NCBI GenBank assembly: GCA_035354275.1 | Contig: DAOQAU010000030.1 | Span: forward strand, 1 to 20,030 | DNA: 20,030 nucleotides | Source: DAOQAU01 sp035354275 | GTDB taxonomy: Bacteria > Cyanobacteriota > Vampirovibrionia > Gastranaerophilales > Gastranaerophilaceae | Direction of reading: 5' to 3' | In this document: positions 1 through 6,777 of the stretch, piece by piece | How the letters are laid out: each line of letters starts with the position of its first letter | Numbering within the stretch: position 1 is the stretch's first letter | Translations under genes and position numbers: made by a program | The notes under the pieces: generated by a model | The model's database searches: none | Told to the model about the DNA's origin: nothing | What the model saw: the letters and a program-made list of their open reading frames with translations, nothing else

Positions 1-1758
1 AGACGCTGGTCTGACGGACTTCATCAAGCTATCGAAGCAAAAGAGAACGTTAAAATTCAGGATGAAACCCAAACTCTTGCAAGCATAACTTTCCAGAATT
101 TATTCAGGCTTTATCCTAAACTCTCAGGTATGACGGGCACTGCAATGACCGAAGAAGCCGAATTTGGAAAAATTTATAACCTTGAGGTAACCTCAATCCC
201 TACCAATAAAATCGATATCAGAAAAGATTTTCCCGATGTGATTTATAAGACCGAAAAACAAAAATATTTATCGGTAGTAGATGACATTATAGAAATGAAT
301 AAAATCGGAAGACCTGTGTTGGTGGGTACAATAAGTATCGAAAAATCCGAATACATCTCCGATTTGCTTAAAAAACGCGGAATTAATCACAATGTCCTGA
401 ATGCCAAACATCACGAAAAAGAAGCTTATATAATCGCTCAGGCGGGGCGTTTTGGTGCAGTTACCATTGCAACTAACATGGCAGGCAGGGGCACAGACAT
501 TTTGCTTGGCGGTAATGCCGAATATTTAGCAAAAGAAGAACTTGAAATGCAGGGAATTACTTCTGAAAGCTCCAATTACGAGCAAAAGAAAAATGAAATT
601 TTACAAAAATCGAGAGAAACCACCGAAGAAGAACATAAAAAAGTTGTTCAAGTAGGCGGATTGCATGTTATAGGAACAGAAAGACACGAATCTCGCCGTA
701 TAGATAATCAGTTAAGAGGCCGCGCAGGGCGTCAGGGAGACCCCGGCTCGACAAGGTTTTTCCTTTCTTTGGAAGACAATTTAATGAGAATTTTCGGTGG
801 AGATAAAATTGTCGGACTTATGGAGATGCTTAATGTCGAAGAAACCATGGCAATAGAATCTCCCATTATTTCAAGACAAATCCAATCGGCTCAAAAAAAG
901 GTTGAAACTTATCACTTTGATATAAGAAAAAGTGTGCTTGAATATGACGATGTTATGAATGTTCAAAGAGAAAAATTCTACGCTCAGCGCAGAAGAGTGC
1001 TTCGCGGCGATAAGCTTAACGAACACATTTTTTATATGATTGAACAGGAAATCGACAGGCTTATTAAAAGTTATATTTCGCCTGAAATGCAGCCGGAAGA
1101 ATACATTTATGAAGACCTTCAGACCATGATTAAGGAACTTCACTCTACTATTCCTCAAATGTCAACTTTCAGCGTGGCGGATATTCAAGGACTAAAATTT
1201 GATGCTATTTACGAAAAAATCAAAGAAAATGCACTTTTGGCATATCAAAACCATGAGCGCGAAATTGTTGATTTTTATAATGATGTTATAGCAAAATATG
1301 AAGAAAGCCCAAAAGTTGAAGAGCCGTTTACCGTTAAAAATGTTATGAGAAACATTGAAAAAGATATTTTGTTAAGGGTTATCGACAGCAAATGGATTGA
1401 CCACCTGCACAATATCGATATGCTAAGAGACGGCATAGGGCTTCGCGCTTACGGGCAGAAAGACCCTCTTATTGAGTACAAAAAAGAAGCCTATGATTTG
1501 TTTAATAAAATGATGTTTGAAATTCAAGGCGAAACCGCAAGACACATATTCAGAACAAAATTCGGCGTTCAGATTGTTAACATGAAAGACGACGAAGTTA
1601 TTGAAACAGATTTAGCAAGAGCGGCAGAGCAATTTCATCCCTCGGAGGAAGTTGAACAGGCAATTCGTCAACCCGAAAAACATGACAAAAAAGTCGGCAG
1701 GAATGACCCTTGTCCTTGTGGCAGCGGCAAAAAATACAAGCACTGCTGCGGAGGGTAA
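1..1758 (+). CDS. secA: Protein translocase ATPase SecA, C-terminal part (5' end outside window)
   Basis: SecA is the ATPase motor that pushes unfolded preproteins through the SecYEG channel at the inner face of the membrane. The reading frame is open from base 1, so about 585 C-terminal residues are seen; the first internal Met (base 130) is not the real start. Visible landmarks are RRWSDGLHQAIEAKE at the very start, the GMTGTA motif, TNMAGRGTDILLGG, and the helicase motif QLRGRAGRQGD, followed by the helical scaffold/wing region. The C-terminus ends in the zinc-binding CPCGSGKKYKHCC motif that docks SecB or ribosomes in other bacteria. The upstream nucleotide-binding domain lies outside the window. 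A GTCAT-type repeat follows within 25 bases, then ychF on the same strand. Identification is secure. Confidence 0.98.
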   Translation, partial: RRWSDGLHQAIEAKENVKIQDETQTLASITFQNLFRLYPKLSGMTGTAMTEEAEFGKIYNLEVTSIPTNKIDIRKDFPDVIYKTEKQKYLSVVDDIIEMNKIGRPVLVGTISIEKSEYISDLLKKRGINHNVLNAKHHEKEAYIIAQAGRFGAVTIATNMAGRGTDILLGGNAEYLAKEELEMQGITSESSNYEQKKNEILQKSRETTEEEHKKVVQVGGLHVIGTERHESRRIDNQLRGRAGRQGDPGSTRFFLSLEDNLMRIFGGDKIVGLMEMLNVEETMAIESPIISRQIQSAQKKVETYHFDIRKSVLEYDDVMNVQREKFYAQRRRVLRGDKLNEHIFYMIEQEIDRLIKSYISPEMQPEEYIYEDLQTMIKELHSTIPQMSTFSVADIQGLKFDAIYEKIKENALLAYQNHEREIVDFYNDVIAKYEESPKVEEPFTVKNVMRNIEKDILLRVIDSKWIDHLHNIDMLRDGIGLRAYGQKDPLIEYKKEAYDLFNKMMFEIQGETARHIFRTKFGVQIVNMKDDEVIETDLARAAEQFHPSEEVEQAIRQPEKHDKKVGRNDPCPCGSGKKYKHCCGG

Positions 1759-1779
1759 ATGTATGACAAAAACACTTGC

Positions 1780-1852
1780 GTCATCCTGAACTTGTTTCAG
1801 GATCTAACCAGAAAACTACGCAGGAAAGATGCTGAAATAAATTCAGCATGAC
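1780..1852. repeat. GTCAT-type interspersed repeat, copy 1
   Basis: A 73-bp intergenic element between secA and ychF. It opens with GTCAT, a short hairpin with arms CCTGAA/TTCAGG, then ATCT. It closes with AGAT, a second hairpin with arms GCTGAA/TTCAGC, then ATGAC. The outer ends are inverted repeats. The same design with different hairpin arms recurs at 2983-3063, 9269-9338 and 12149-12312. No coding capacity. It could fold in RNA and mark the end of the secA transcript, but it has no U-run of an intrinsic terminator. Confidence 0.8.
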
Positions 1853-1876
1853 ATTTGATAAAAAAAGGAATTGATA

Positions 1877-2974
1877 ATGCTTAGAGCAGGAATAGTCGGA
1901 TTACCGAATGTAGGAAAATCAACTTTGTTTAACGCACTGACAAGTGCGCAAAACGCGCAGAGTGCAAATTATCCGTTTTGCACAATTGAGCCTAATATCG
2001 GAGTTGTAAATGTGCCTGATGAAAGATTGTATGTTTTAAAGCCATTAGTAAAAACAGAGGTTGTAATTCCTACCGCAATCGAATTTGTTGATATTGCAGG
2101 GTTAGTAAAAGGCGCAAGTAAAGGCGAAGGCTTGGGAAACCAATTTTTGCACACAATAAGAGAAGTTGATGCCATAATCCAGGTTGTACGCTGTTTTGAT
2201 GATGAAAATACAATTCACGTCGCAGGAAAAGTTAACCCTGTCGATGATATTGAAATTATAAATATGGAACTTGCTTTAGCTGATTTGTCCACTGTCGAAA
2301 AAAGGCAGGCTAGGATTTCAAAAGTGGCAAAATCAGGCGACAAAGACGCACTTTTAGAAGAAAAAGTTTTGAAAAAATTGTTGGAATTGCTTTCTGAAGG
2401 TAAATTTATCAACGTCAAAGACCATTTTGAGGGTGATGAATTGTTTGTTATCAGAGGTTTGCATCTGATGTCAACAAAGCCGGTTATTTACTGTGCCAAC
2501 GTTACAGAATTTGACTTGAAAAATGGAAATTTATATACAAAACAGGTCGAAGATTACGCAAAAACTCATAACGCTGAAGTAGTAATTGTTTCTGCCAAAA
2601 TTGAATCTGAATTGTCAGAATTGGATGCAGAAGAAGCCAAAGAATATTTACAAGAATTAGGTATTGAAGATTCGGGCATAAACAGGATGATTAAAGCCGT
2701 TTACCATCTCTTGGATTTGAGAACTTTTATAACTGCAGGCGAAATGGAAGTCAGAGCTTGGACAATTCCGGCAGGTGCTAAAGCACCTCAGGCTGCAGGA
2801 GTTATTCATACAGATTTTGAAAAAGGGTTTATCAGGGCAGAAGTTACCGCATATAAAGATTTTATAGCTTGCGGTTCTTACGCTGCTTGTAAAGATAAAG
2901 GCTTAACAAGACTTGAAGGCAAAGATTACATCGTTCAAGACGGCGATATAGTGCACTTCCGCTTTGCAGTGTAG
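1877..2974 (+). CDS. ychF: Ribosome-binding ATPase YchF (Obg-family P-loop protein)
   Basis: YchF/OLA1 is a conserved TRAFAC-class NTPase that binds ribosomes and prefers ATP over GTP. The protein is 365 residues, the normal family length. G1 is GLPNVGKST at residues 8-16, the switch II region reads DIAGLVKGASKGEG, and the usual NKxD base-recognition motif is replaced by NVTE near residue 208, the family hallmark linked to ATP use. A C-terminal TGS domain ends in DGDIVHFRF. A TTG six bases upstream (1871) is in frame, but the ATG at 1877 is chosen because AAGGAA ends six bases before it. It is probably transcribed behind secA or from its own promoter; the next genes are convergent. Confidence 0.97.
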   Translation: MLRAGIVGLPNVGKSTLFNALTSAQNAQSANYPFCTIEPNIGVVNVPDERLYVLKPLVKTEVVIPTAIEFVDIAGLVKGASKGEGLGNQFLHTIREVDAIIQVVRCFDDENTIHVAGKVNPVDDIEIINMELALADLSTVEKRQARISKVAKSGDKDALLEEKVLKKLLELLSEGKFINVKDHFEGDELFVIRGLHLMSTKPVIYCANVTEFDLKNGNLYTKQVEDYAKTHNAEVVIVSAKIESELSELDAEEAKEYLQELGIEDSGINRMIKAVYHLLDLRTFITAGEMEVRAWTIPAGAKAPQAAGVIHTDFEKGFIRAEVTAYKDFIACGSYAACKDKGLTRLEGKDYIVQDGDIVHFRFAV

Positions 2975-2982
2975 TTAAAATT

Positions 2983-3063
2983 GTCATCCCGCATAAGCAA
3001 AGCGTATTGCGGGATCTATTTGGTGCTGTCTATATATAGATACCGCAACAAGTGCGGTATGAC
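2983..3063. repeat. GTCAT-type interspersed repeat, copy 2
   Basis: An 81-bp element just after ychF. It shares the outer GTCAT...ATCT and AGAT...ATGAC ends with the other copies, but the hairpin arms differ completely: CCCGCA/TGCGGG on the left and ACCGCA/TGCGGT on the right. Each arm still pairs with its partner. This pattern of fixed flanks and covarying arms is what defines the family here. It lies in the convergent space between ychF and secY. Confidence 0.8.
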
Positions 3064-3073
3064 ACATATTAAT

Positions 3074-3116
3074 TCAAGAGGGCGGGATTTTCTTTCAGAA
3101 AATCCCGCCCTCTTGA
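3074..3116. terminator. Perfect 20-bp hairpin between convergent ychF and secY
   Basis: Bases 3074-3093 are the exact reverse complement of 3097-3116, leaving a three-base loop. The stem has a GC-rich core (GGGCGGGA). It lies 11 bases past the secY stop and about 100 bases past the ychF stop, the expected place for a bidirectional terminator. Neither side has a clean run of T, so termination by the classical intrinsic mechanism is inferred from position and stem strength, not shown. Confidence 0.65.
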
Positions 3117-3127
3117 TATATTTACCC

Positions 3128-4465
3128 CTACTCTTTCAAGAAGCTTTCGTAATTTCTTGCAAGGAGGTGTGTTCTTACCTGATTAATTAAGTCAAGAGCA
3201 ACTCCCACCATGATTATCAGCGAAGTTGCGCCGATACCCTGAAGGGTTTTTATATTGGTGATATAGCTTGTAAAAGAAGGTACAAGTGCTATAATTCCAA
3301 GCCCCATTGCGCCGATAAAAGTTGTTTTGCTCAAAATTTTATCAAGTGCTTCCGCGGTTGGTTTTCCGGGCTTAATTCCGGGAATTGACGAGCCGTATTT
3401 TTTAAGGTTGTTTGCAATTTCTTTTGGCTGCATATTTGGCATAATTGAAGCGTAAAAGAAAGTCAATGCGACTATTAATACAAAATAAAGTATATAATAT
3501 GTTGCTCCGTTAGGGTTCATAATTTGAGTAAGCTGCATTATAAAGTTTTTCAGAGCCAAATTATGAATATTTGCCTGTCCTACAACACTTAAAACAGTTG
3601 TGGGGAAAAGCAGAATCGCAATCGCAAAGATAATCGGCATAACGCCGCCGGGGTTAAGTTTAAAGGGTATAAAAGTATTAACTCCGCCGTAAACTTTGTT
3701 TCCGACCTGTCTTTTAGGGTTAACAATAACAACTTTTCTTTGTGCTTCTTGCATAATTACAATGAAAACCATTGTCGCAAAGAAAATTGCAAGCAGCAAA
3801 ACAAGTCCTAATTGCAAAGCCGAATCCCTTGCAACAAGCTGTCCTGTTCTTTGGGCATAAATCGGGATTCCAGACAAAATGCCTATAAAGATAATCAAAG
3901 AGCCGCCGTTTCCGATGCCTTTTTCTGTTATAAGTTCTGAAAGCCACATTACAAGCACAGAACCTGCAGTTAATACCGCGATTGAGCTTATAAAGAACAA
4001 TCCGAAATTAACACCGGGTAAAATTGCTCCGGGAAGTTTTGACATGTAAACCATGAAAATAAGCGACTGGAATATTGCCAAAATGACCGTAAACACTCTT
4101 GTGTATTGTGCAAGTTTCCTTCTTCCCGCCTCACCTTCTTCTTTCTGAAGTTTTTCCAAAGAAGGAATTACAACAGATACAAGCTGAATTATAATTGAAG
4201 AAGTGATGTAAGGCCCTATACCAAGCGCGAAAATAGAAACTTTACCCAACGCACCGCCTGAAAACAAATCTAAAAATCCGATTATGTTATTTTGCGATGC
4301 CATATGAGAAAAAATTTCATTATTTATACCAAAAATAGGCATTTGAACCCCAAATCTGAAGGCCGCTATCATTATGAAAGTAAAAATAATTTTTTCTTTC
4401 AAGCCTGAAGCATGCCACATAGACATTAAGTCTGCAGTTGTGGGCATTTGAACTTTTTGCTGCAT
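3128..4465 (-). CDS. secY: Preprotein translocase channel subunit SecY
   Basis: SecY forms the protein-conducting channel in the cytoplasmic membrane and partners with SecE (at 9978) and SecA (at 1). The protein has 445 residues, with about ten hydrophobic membrane segments. Family signatures include the GIGPYITSSIIIQLV segment after the second helix, IGNGGSLIIFIGI in the middle, and the conserved cytoplasmic-loop region PGIKPGKPTAEALDKIL. The start ATG shares one base with the rplO stop codon (TAATG), so translation is probably coupled. It is the last gene of its operon: adk, map and infA, which often follow secY, are absent, and a hairpin follows the stop. Confidence 0.98.
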   Translation of the reverse strand: MQQKVQMPTTADLMSMWHASGLKEKIIFTFIMIAAFRFGVQMPIFGINNEIFSHMASQNNIIGFLDLFSGGALGKVSIFALGIGPYITSSIIIQLVSVVIPSLEKLQKEEGEAGRRKLAQYTRVFTVILAIFQSLIFMVYMSKLPGAILPGVNFGLFFISSIAVLTAGSVLVMWLSELITEKGIGNGGSLIIFIGILSGIPIYAQRTGQLVARDSALQLGLVLLLAIFFATMVFIVIMQEAQRKVVIVNPKRQVGNKVYGGVNTFIPFKLNPGGVMPIIFAIAILLFPTTVLSVVGQANIHNLALKNFIMQLTQIMNPNGATYYILYFVLIVALTFFYASIMPNMQPKEIANNLKKYGSSIPGIKPGKPTAEALDKILSKTTFIGAMGLGIIALVPSFTSYITNIKTLQGIGATSLIIMVGVALDLINQVRTHLLARNYESFLKE

Positions 4466-4905
4466 TATACTATCTCAACCTTTCCGCCTGCTGCTTCGAT
4501 TTTTGTTTTAGCCTGAGGCGTAACGTAACTAGCTTTAATTTTAACAGATTTGGAGATTTCGCCATTACCCAGCACTCTTAAACCTACTGTTGAAGGGTGT
4601 GCTTTTTTGTTTTCTTTAAGAATTTCAAGTGAAACTTCTTTTAATCCTAATTTTTCAATCATGCCGACGTTAATTTCAGCATAATTAAGCTGATTGATAA
4701 GCTTGAAGCCTTTTAATTTCGGCAATCTTCTGAAAGCCGGCATTTGTCCGCCTTCAAACCCTCTTTTTGCAGAGCGTCCTGAACGCTGACCTTCACCGTT
4801 GTGGCCTCTGCAACTTGTTTTACCGTGACCTGAAGAACGTCCGCGACCGACTCTTTTTGATTTTTTGGTCGCACCTTCGGCGGGTTTTAGATCTGTTATG
4901 TTCAT
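4465..4905 (-). CDS. rplO: 50S ribosomal protein L15
   Basis: L15 is a late-assembling large-subunit protein that binds 23S rRNA. The 146-residue length is normal. The N-terminal half is a basic, Gly-rich tail (KRVGRGRSSGHGKTSCRGH, then GFEGGQMPAFRRLPK), and the C-terminal half holds the globular domain. An AAAGGA Shine-Dalgarno sequence precedes the ATG on the minus strand. The stop codon overlaps the secY start by one base. Upstream, a 62-bp heptad palindrome separates it from rpmD, an unusual insertion inside a ribosomal operon. Confidence 0.98.
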   Translation of the reverse strand: MNITDLKPAEGATKKSKRVGRGRSSGHGKTSCRGHNGEGQRSGRSAKRGFEGGQMPAFRRLPKLKGFKLINQLNYAEINVGMIEKLGLKEVSLEILKENKKAHPSTVGLRVLGNGEISKSVKIKASYVTPQAKTKIEAAGGKVEIV

Positions 4906-4928
4906 GTTTATAAATCCTTTCTTTAAGA

Positions 4929-4990
4929 GTGAGCTGTGAACGGTGAGCGGTGAGCTGAATTCAGTTCACTGTTCACTGCTCACCGTTCAC
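4929..4990. repeat. Heptad-unit palindrome between rpmD and rplO
   Basis: Two 31-base arms meet at a central GAATTC. Each arm is four tandem heptads of the form GTGARCN plus GAA; paired across the centre, 24 of 31 positions match and several others become G-U pairs in RNA. The palindrome begins at the rpmD stop codon and ends shortly before the rplO leader, so in the mRNA it would form a long hairpin between two ribosomal genes. Similar units occur at 9691-9755 and, as octads, at 9881-9963. Confidence 0.85.
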
Positions 4991-5352
4991 TATTTCACTA
5001 CTTTAACCAAATGAGTAATTTTTCTGACCATACCCATAATAATAGGCGTTTCGGCCTGCTCTACTATTTGATTTGTTTTTGTTAAACCCAAAGCTTTAGC
5101 GACTTTGCGCTGTGCTTGTGAAGAACCGATAAGGCTTTTGATAAGCTGAATTTTAATCTGATTTGTTTTAGCTTTAATTTCAGCTTTTGCTTTGGTTTTT
5201 ACTTCAGCTTTAACTGCGGGTTTAACTGCGATTTTTTCTTCTATTTTAGCTGCAGGTTTTGCTTTAGGCTTTGCCGCGGTTTTAGGTTTAGTGGCGGTTG
5301 TTTTAGCCTTCGGTTTGGCTGTAGCTTTAGTTTTATTTTTAGTTTCTGCCAT
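4990..5352 (-). CDS. rpmD: 50S ribosomal protein L30 with long Lys/Ala/Pro N-terminal extension
   Basis: The C-terminal ~55 residues (IKIQLIKSLIG, then KALGLTKTNQIVEQAETPIIMGMVRKITHLV) are a complete L30 domain, which binds 23S rRNA in the large subunit. Bacterial L30 is usually about 60 residues; this one has 120. The first ~64 residues are a low-complexity tail of Lys, Ala, Pro and Thr (repeated KPKA, AKPK, VKA units), resembling histone H1-like tails. An AAAGGA precedes the ATG, with no better start inside the tail, so the extension appears to be translated. The order rpsE-rpmD-rplO is the normal spc order. Possible roles of the tail, such as extra rRNA contacts, are inference. Confidence 0.93.
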   Translation of the reverse strand: MAETKNKTKATAKPKAKTTATKPKTAAKPKAKPAAKIEEKIAVKPAVKAEVKTKAKAEIKAKTNQIKIQLIKSLIGSSQAQRKVAKALGLTKTNQIVEQAETPIIMGMVRKITHLVKVVK

Positions 5353-5367
5353 TTTTATATTCCTTTT

Positions 5368-5919
5368 CTAACTTAGTATTTCTGCAACGGTTTTTCCGCG
5401 TCTTTTTGCAACTTCTTTAAACGGTCTTAAGTTTCTAAGTGCGTCTAAAGTAGCGTTTGCGGCGTTAAGAGGTGATTTAGAGCCTAGAGATTTGCACAAA
5501 ATGTTTTCAACCCCTGCAAGTTCTAATACAGAGCGGACGGCTCCGCCTGCGATAATCCCTGTACCTTGAGAAGCGGGTCTTAACATAACGCTTCCTGCTC
5601 CTGCGCACCCTGTAATAGGATGCGGGATGCTTGTTTTAAAAATAGGTACTTCTATAAGGTTTTTTCTGCCGTCAGCGATTGCTTTTTGAATAGCGATGAT
5701 GACTTCTGCTGCTTTGGCACAGCCAACGCCGACTTGACCTTTTTGATTGCCGACGATAACAACTGCTCTAAAGCTTAGTTTTTTACCGCCTTTAACTACT
5801 TTTGTAACCCTTCTGATTTGAACTACACGTTCTTTCCACTCTGATTGAACAGGTGCTCCTGCATCTTGAGTGTCCACTTTTTTTCTTTTTTTAAATTTCT
5901 TTTCTTCTTGTTCTTCCAC
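5368..5919 (-). CDS. rpsE: 30S ribosomal protein S5
   Basis: S5 sits at the mRNA entry side of the small subunit and affects decoding accuracy. The 183-residue protein has the S5 double-stranded-RNA-binding-like domain (ERVVQIRRVTKVVKGGKKLSFRAVVIVGNQKGQVGVG) and the C-terminal domain (AGGAVRSVLELAGVENILCKSLGSKSPLNAANATLDALRNL). The start is GTG: an in-frame TAA lies nine bases before it, no ATG fits, and AAAGG is about nine bases upstream. It is the first gene of its transcript; in most bacteria rplR precedes it directly, so the spc operon is split here. Confidence 0.97.
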   Translation of the reverse strand: MEEQEEKKFKKRKKVDTQDAGAPVQSEWKERVVQIRRVTKVVKGGKKLSFRAVVIVGNQKGQVGVGCAKAAEVIIAIQKAIADGRKNLIEVPIFKTSIPHPITGCAGAGSVMLRPASQGTGIIAGGAVRSVLELAGVENILCKSLGSKSPLNAANATLDALRNLRPFKEVAKRRGKTVAEILS

Positions 5920-6030
5920 TGTTATTTACCTTTCGTTTGTGTAAGTAATACAAATTAACTGTCTAACCTAAATACATCAAAAGCAAGCCAAAATAGGCTA
6001 TTTGAAACTGTATTTAATTGTCGTGATTTC

Positions 6031-6069
6031 TGACAACTATTATCGTATTACAAAAAGATTTTTTTGCAA
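6031..6069 (-). promoter_or_regulatory. Candidate promoter for rpsE-rpmD-rplO-secY
   Basis: On the minus strand a TTGCAA (6064-6069) is followed after 16 bases by TACGAT (6042-6047). An alternative -35, TTGTCA, lies at 6031-6036, with only weak -10 matches downstream. One of these probably drives the operon because a new transcript must begin between the tRNA-Glu terminators and rpsE. Neither is a strong match, so the exact site is uncertain. Confidence 0.3.
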
Positions 6070-6082
6070 GAGGGGGGCAGGA

Positions 6083-6148
6083 GGAAATAGGAAATAGTAA
6101 ATGGTAAATAGTGAAAAAGAAGTTAAGTAGTTAAGCAGCTAAGAGGCA
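6083..6148. repeat. Single-arm heptad and octad tandem repeats
   Basis: Tandem 7-base units of the form GAAATAG/TAAATGG/TAAATAG run from about 6083 to 6118 and are followed by three 8-base units (AGTTAAGT, AGTTAAGC, AGCTAAGA). Unlike the other heptad elements in the window no inverted partner arm is nearby. The stretch lies in the 485-bp gap between rpsE and tRNA-Glu and has no coding potential. Confidence 0.55.
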
Positions 6149-6161
6149 GAAAATCCGTAAG

Positions 6162-6179
6162 GTGGGCATACTTGCCCAC
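6162..6179. repeat. Short GTGGGCA/TGCCCAC hairpin
   Basis: A perfect 7-bp stem (6162-6168 with 6173-6179) and a four-base loop. The GGTGGGCA...TGCCCAC form resembles an interspersed repeat found in many bacterial genomes. It has no U-run and no obvious link to a gene. Confidence 0.5.
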
Positions 6180-6190
6180 AAAAATATCAT

Positions 6191-6221
6191 AAAAAAAAGA
6201 CGCATAAAGCGTCTTTTTTTT
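6191..6221. terminator. Intrinsic terminator, readable in both directions
   Basis: GACGC (6199-6203), a five-base loop, then GCGTC (6209-6213), flanked by eight A on the left and nine T on the right that extend the stem. It is a classical terminator on either strand. On the minus strand it would end a transcript of the structured element at 6228-6356; on the plus strand nothing coding precedes it. Confidence 0.8.
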
Positions 6222-6227
6222 TAAAAT

Positions 6228-6356
6228 AATACTCCCAGGGGAATTCTCTTGCATCGTAGGCGAGCGGCACGAGCCGTACGAGGCAGGATGCAGGTTGCCT
6301 GTTAATCCCGTATGTTTCGACCTGCGGGAGAAACATATCGGATTCGAAATTCCCTT
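6228..6356. other. Structured element bounded by a copy of the tRNA-Glu 3' end
   Basis: Bases 6228-6246 repeat exactly the 19 bases at 6403-6421, which are the 3' end of tRNA-Glu. The element that follows can fold into a closed multi-branch shape: an outer stem 6237-6245 with 6348-6356 (one G-T pair), a stem 6250-6255 with 6287-6292 enclosing a CGGC/GCCG hairpin (6265-6276), a small CAGG/CCTG hairpin (6291-6301, an alternative to the last two pairs of the previous stem), and an 8-bp stem 6311-6318 with 6330-6337. It is flanked by terminators on both sides. It is not a tRNA I recognise and has no T-arm of its own. It may be a small RNA, a degenerate duplicated tRNA, or a mobile-element scar. 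Confidence 0.5.
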
Positions 6357-6372
6357 AATATAATCGCACTAA

Positions 6373-6395
6373 AAAAGCGGCTTATTGCCGCTTTT
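6373..6395. terminator. Intrinsic terminator downstream of tRNA-Glu
   Basis: AAAAGCGGC (6373-6381), loop TTATT, GCCGCTTTT (6387-6395). On the minus strand it stands ten bases past the tRNA-Glu 3' end and ends in T residues, as expected for the tRNA's terminator. The stem also reads as a terminator on the plus strand. Confidence 0.8.
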
Positions 6396-6404
6396 AAAAA
6401 TAAA

Positions 6405-6477
6405 TACTCCCAGGGGAATTCGAATCCCCGTCGCCTCCGTGAAAGGGAGGTGTCCTAGGCCTCTAGACGATGGGAGC
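6405..6477 (-). tRNA. tRNA-Glu (anticodon TTC)
   Basis: A 73-base cloverleaf on the minus strand. The acceptor stem is GCTCCCA with TGGGAGT (G1-T72 wobble), the discriminator is A73, and CCA is not encoded. The D-arm GTCTAGAGGCCTAGGAC closely matches bacterial tRNA-Glu. The anticodon stem CCTCC/GGAGG holds loop CTTTCAC, giving anticodon TTC. The T-arm is GGGGATTCGAATTCCCC. A strong promoter and a terminator flank it, so it is probably transcribed alone. Confidence 0.96.
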
Positions 6478-6500
6478 CTGTATTTCCTTTCATCAATACT

Positions 6501-6529
6501 AATATATCCAAAGAAAAATTTATTGTCAA
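6501..6529 (-). promoter_or_regulatory. Sigma70-type promoter of tRNA-Glu
   Basis: On the minus strand a perfect -35 TTGACA (6524-6529) is followed after exactly 17 bases by -10 TATATT (6501-6506, five of six consensus). Transcription would start near 6494, about 17 bases before the mature tRNA 5' end. This is the best promoter match in the window. Confidence 0.8.
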
Positions 6530-6536
6530 GCTAATT

Positions 6537-6718
6537 GGTGAGAAGTGAGAGGTGAGAAGAAAAGCAATGACGTAAAAGAGATTCTTCTTCCTCTCCAAAA
6601 CGATACTTAATCGTTTTGTCGGCAGAGTGCTCAGAATGATGATTTTTTGGATTGCTTCGGCGATGCCTCGCAACGACATCCGCTCACTGCTCACAGTTCA
6701 CCCCTCACTATTTACCCC
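6537..6718. repeat. Nested repeat: heptad arms around GTCAT-type modules
   Basis: This fills most of the 300-bp space between tRNA-Glu and clpC. The left arm (6537-6559) is GGTGAGA/AGTGAGA/GGTGAGA heptads. The right arm (6683-6718) holds inverted heptads such as CTCACTG, CTCACAG and TTCACCC. Between them lie two modules read on the minus strand: GTCGTTGCGAGG...CGAAGCAATCC (6649-6677) and a CATTCTGAG...GAAGAATCTC hairpin (6578-6640) that contains an AAAACGAT/ATCGTTTT stem. It appears that one repeat family has landed in the loop of another. Confidence 0.65.
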
Positions 6719-6719
6719 C

Positions 6720-6748
6720 TTGAAGTTTTTTACTGTTTTAGGTATGAT
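6720..6748 (+). promoter_or_regulatory. Sigma70-type promoter of clpC
   Basis: TTGAAG (6720-6725, four of six), a 17-base spacer, and TATGAT (6743-6748, five of six). The predicted start near 6755 gives a short leader before the Shine-Dalgarno AGGAGAG at 6768-6774. No inverted CtsR-like operator or CIRCE element is evident in the region, so heat-shock control is not supported by what is seen. Confidence 0.65.
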
Positions 6749-6777
6749 GTTGACATAAATTGAGAATAGGAGAGAAC

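Noticed and set aside
2981..3190. 69-residue plus-strand open frame after ychF
   Set aside because: It covers the GTCAT repeat, the perfect hairpin and the end of secY on the other strand; no protein character.
4929..4990. CRISPR array from the regular short repeats (also at 9691 and 9881)
   Set aside because: Units are only 7-8 bases with no spacers, arranged as a palindrome, and no cas genes are near.
6228..6356. A second tRNA gene
   Set aside because: Only the 3' acceptor/T-arm fragment is shared; no T-loop partner, D-arm or anticodon arm of a normal cloverleaf can be drawn.
6455..6694. 79-residue minus-strand open frame containing SLRGIAEAIQ
   Set aside because: It lies in interspersed repeats and runs into tRNA-Glu; the peptide is the translation of a GTCATTGCGAGG-type repeat, with no ribosome site.
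6720..6777. CIRCE or CtsR heat-shock operator before clpC
   Set aside because: No inverted repeat of the CIRCE type and no tandem CtsR-like heptad operator is present beside the promoter.
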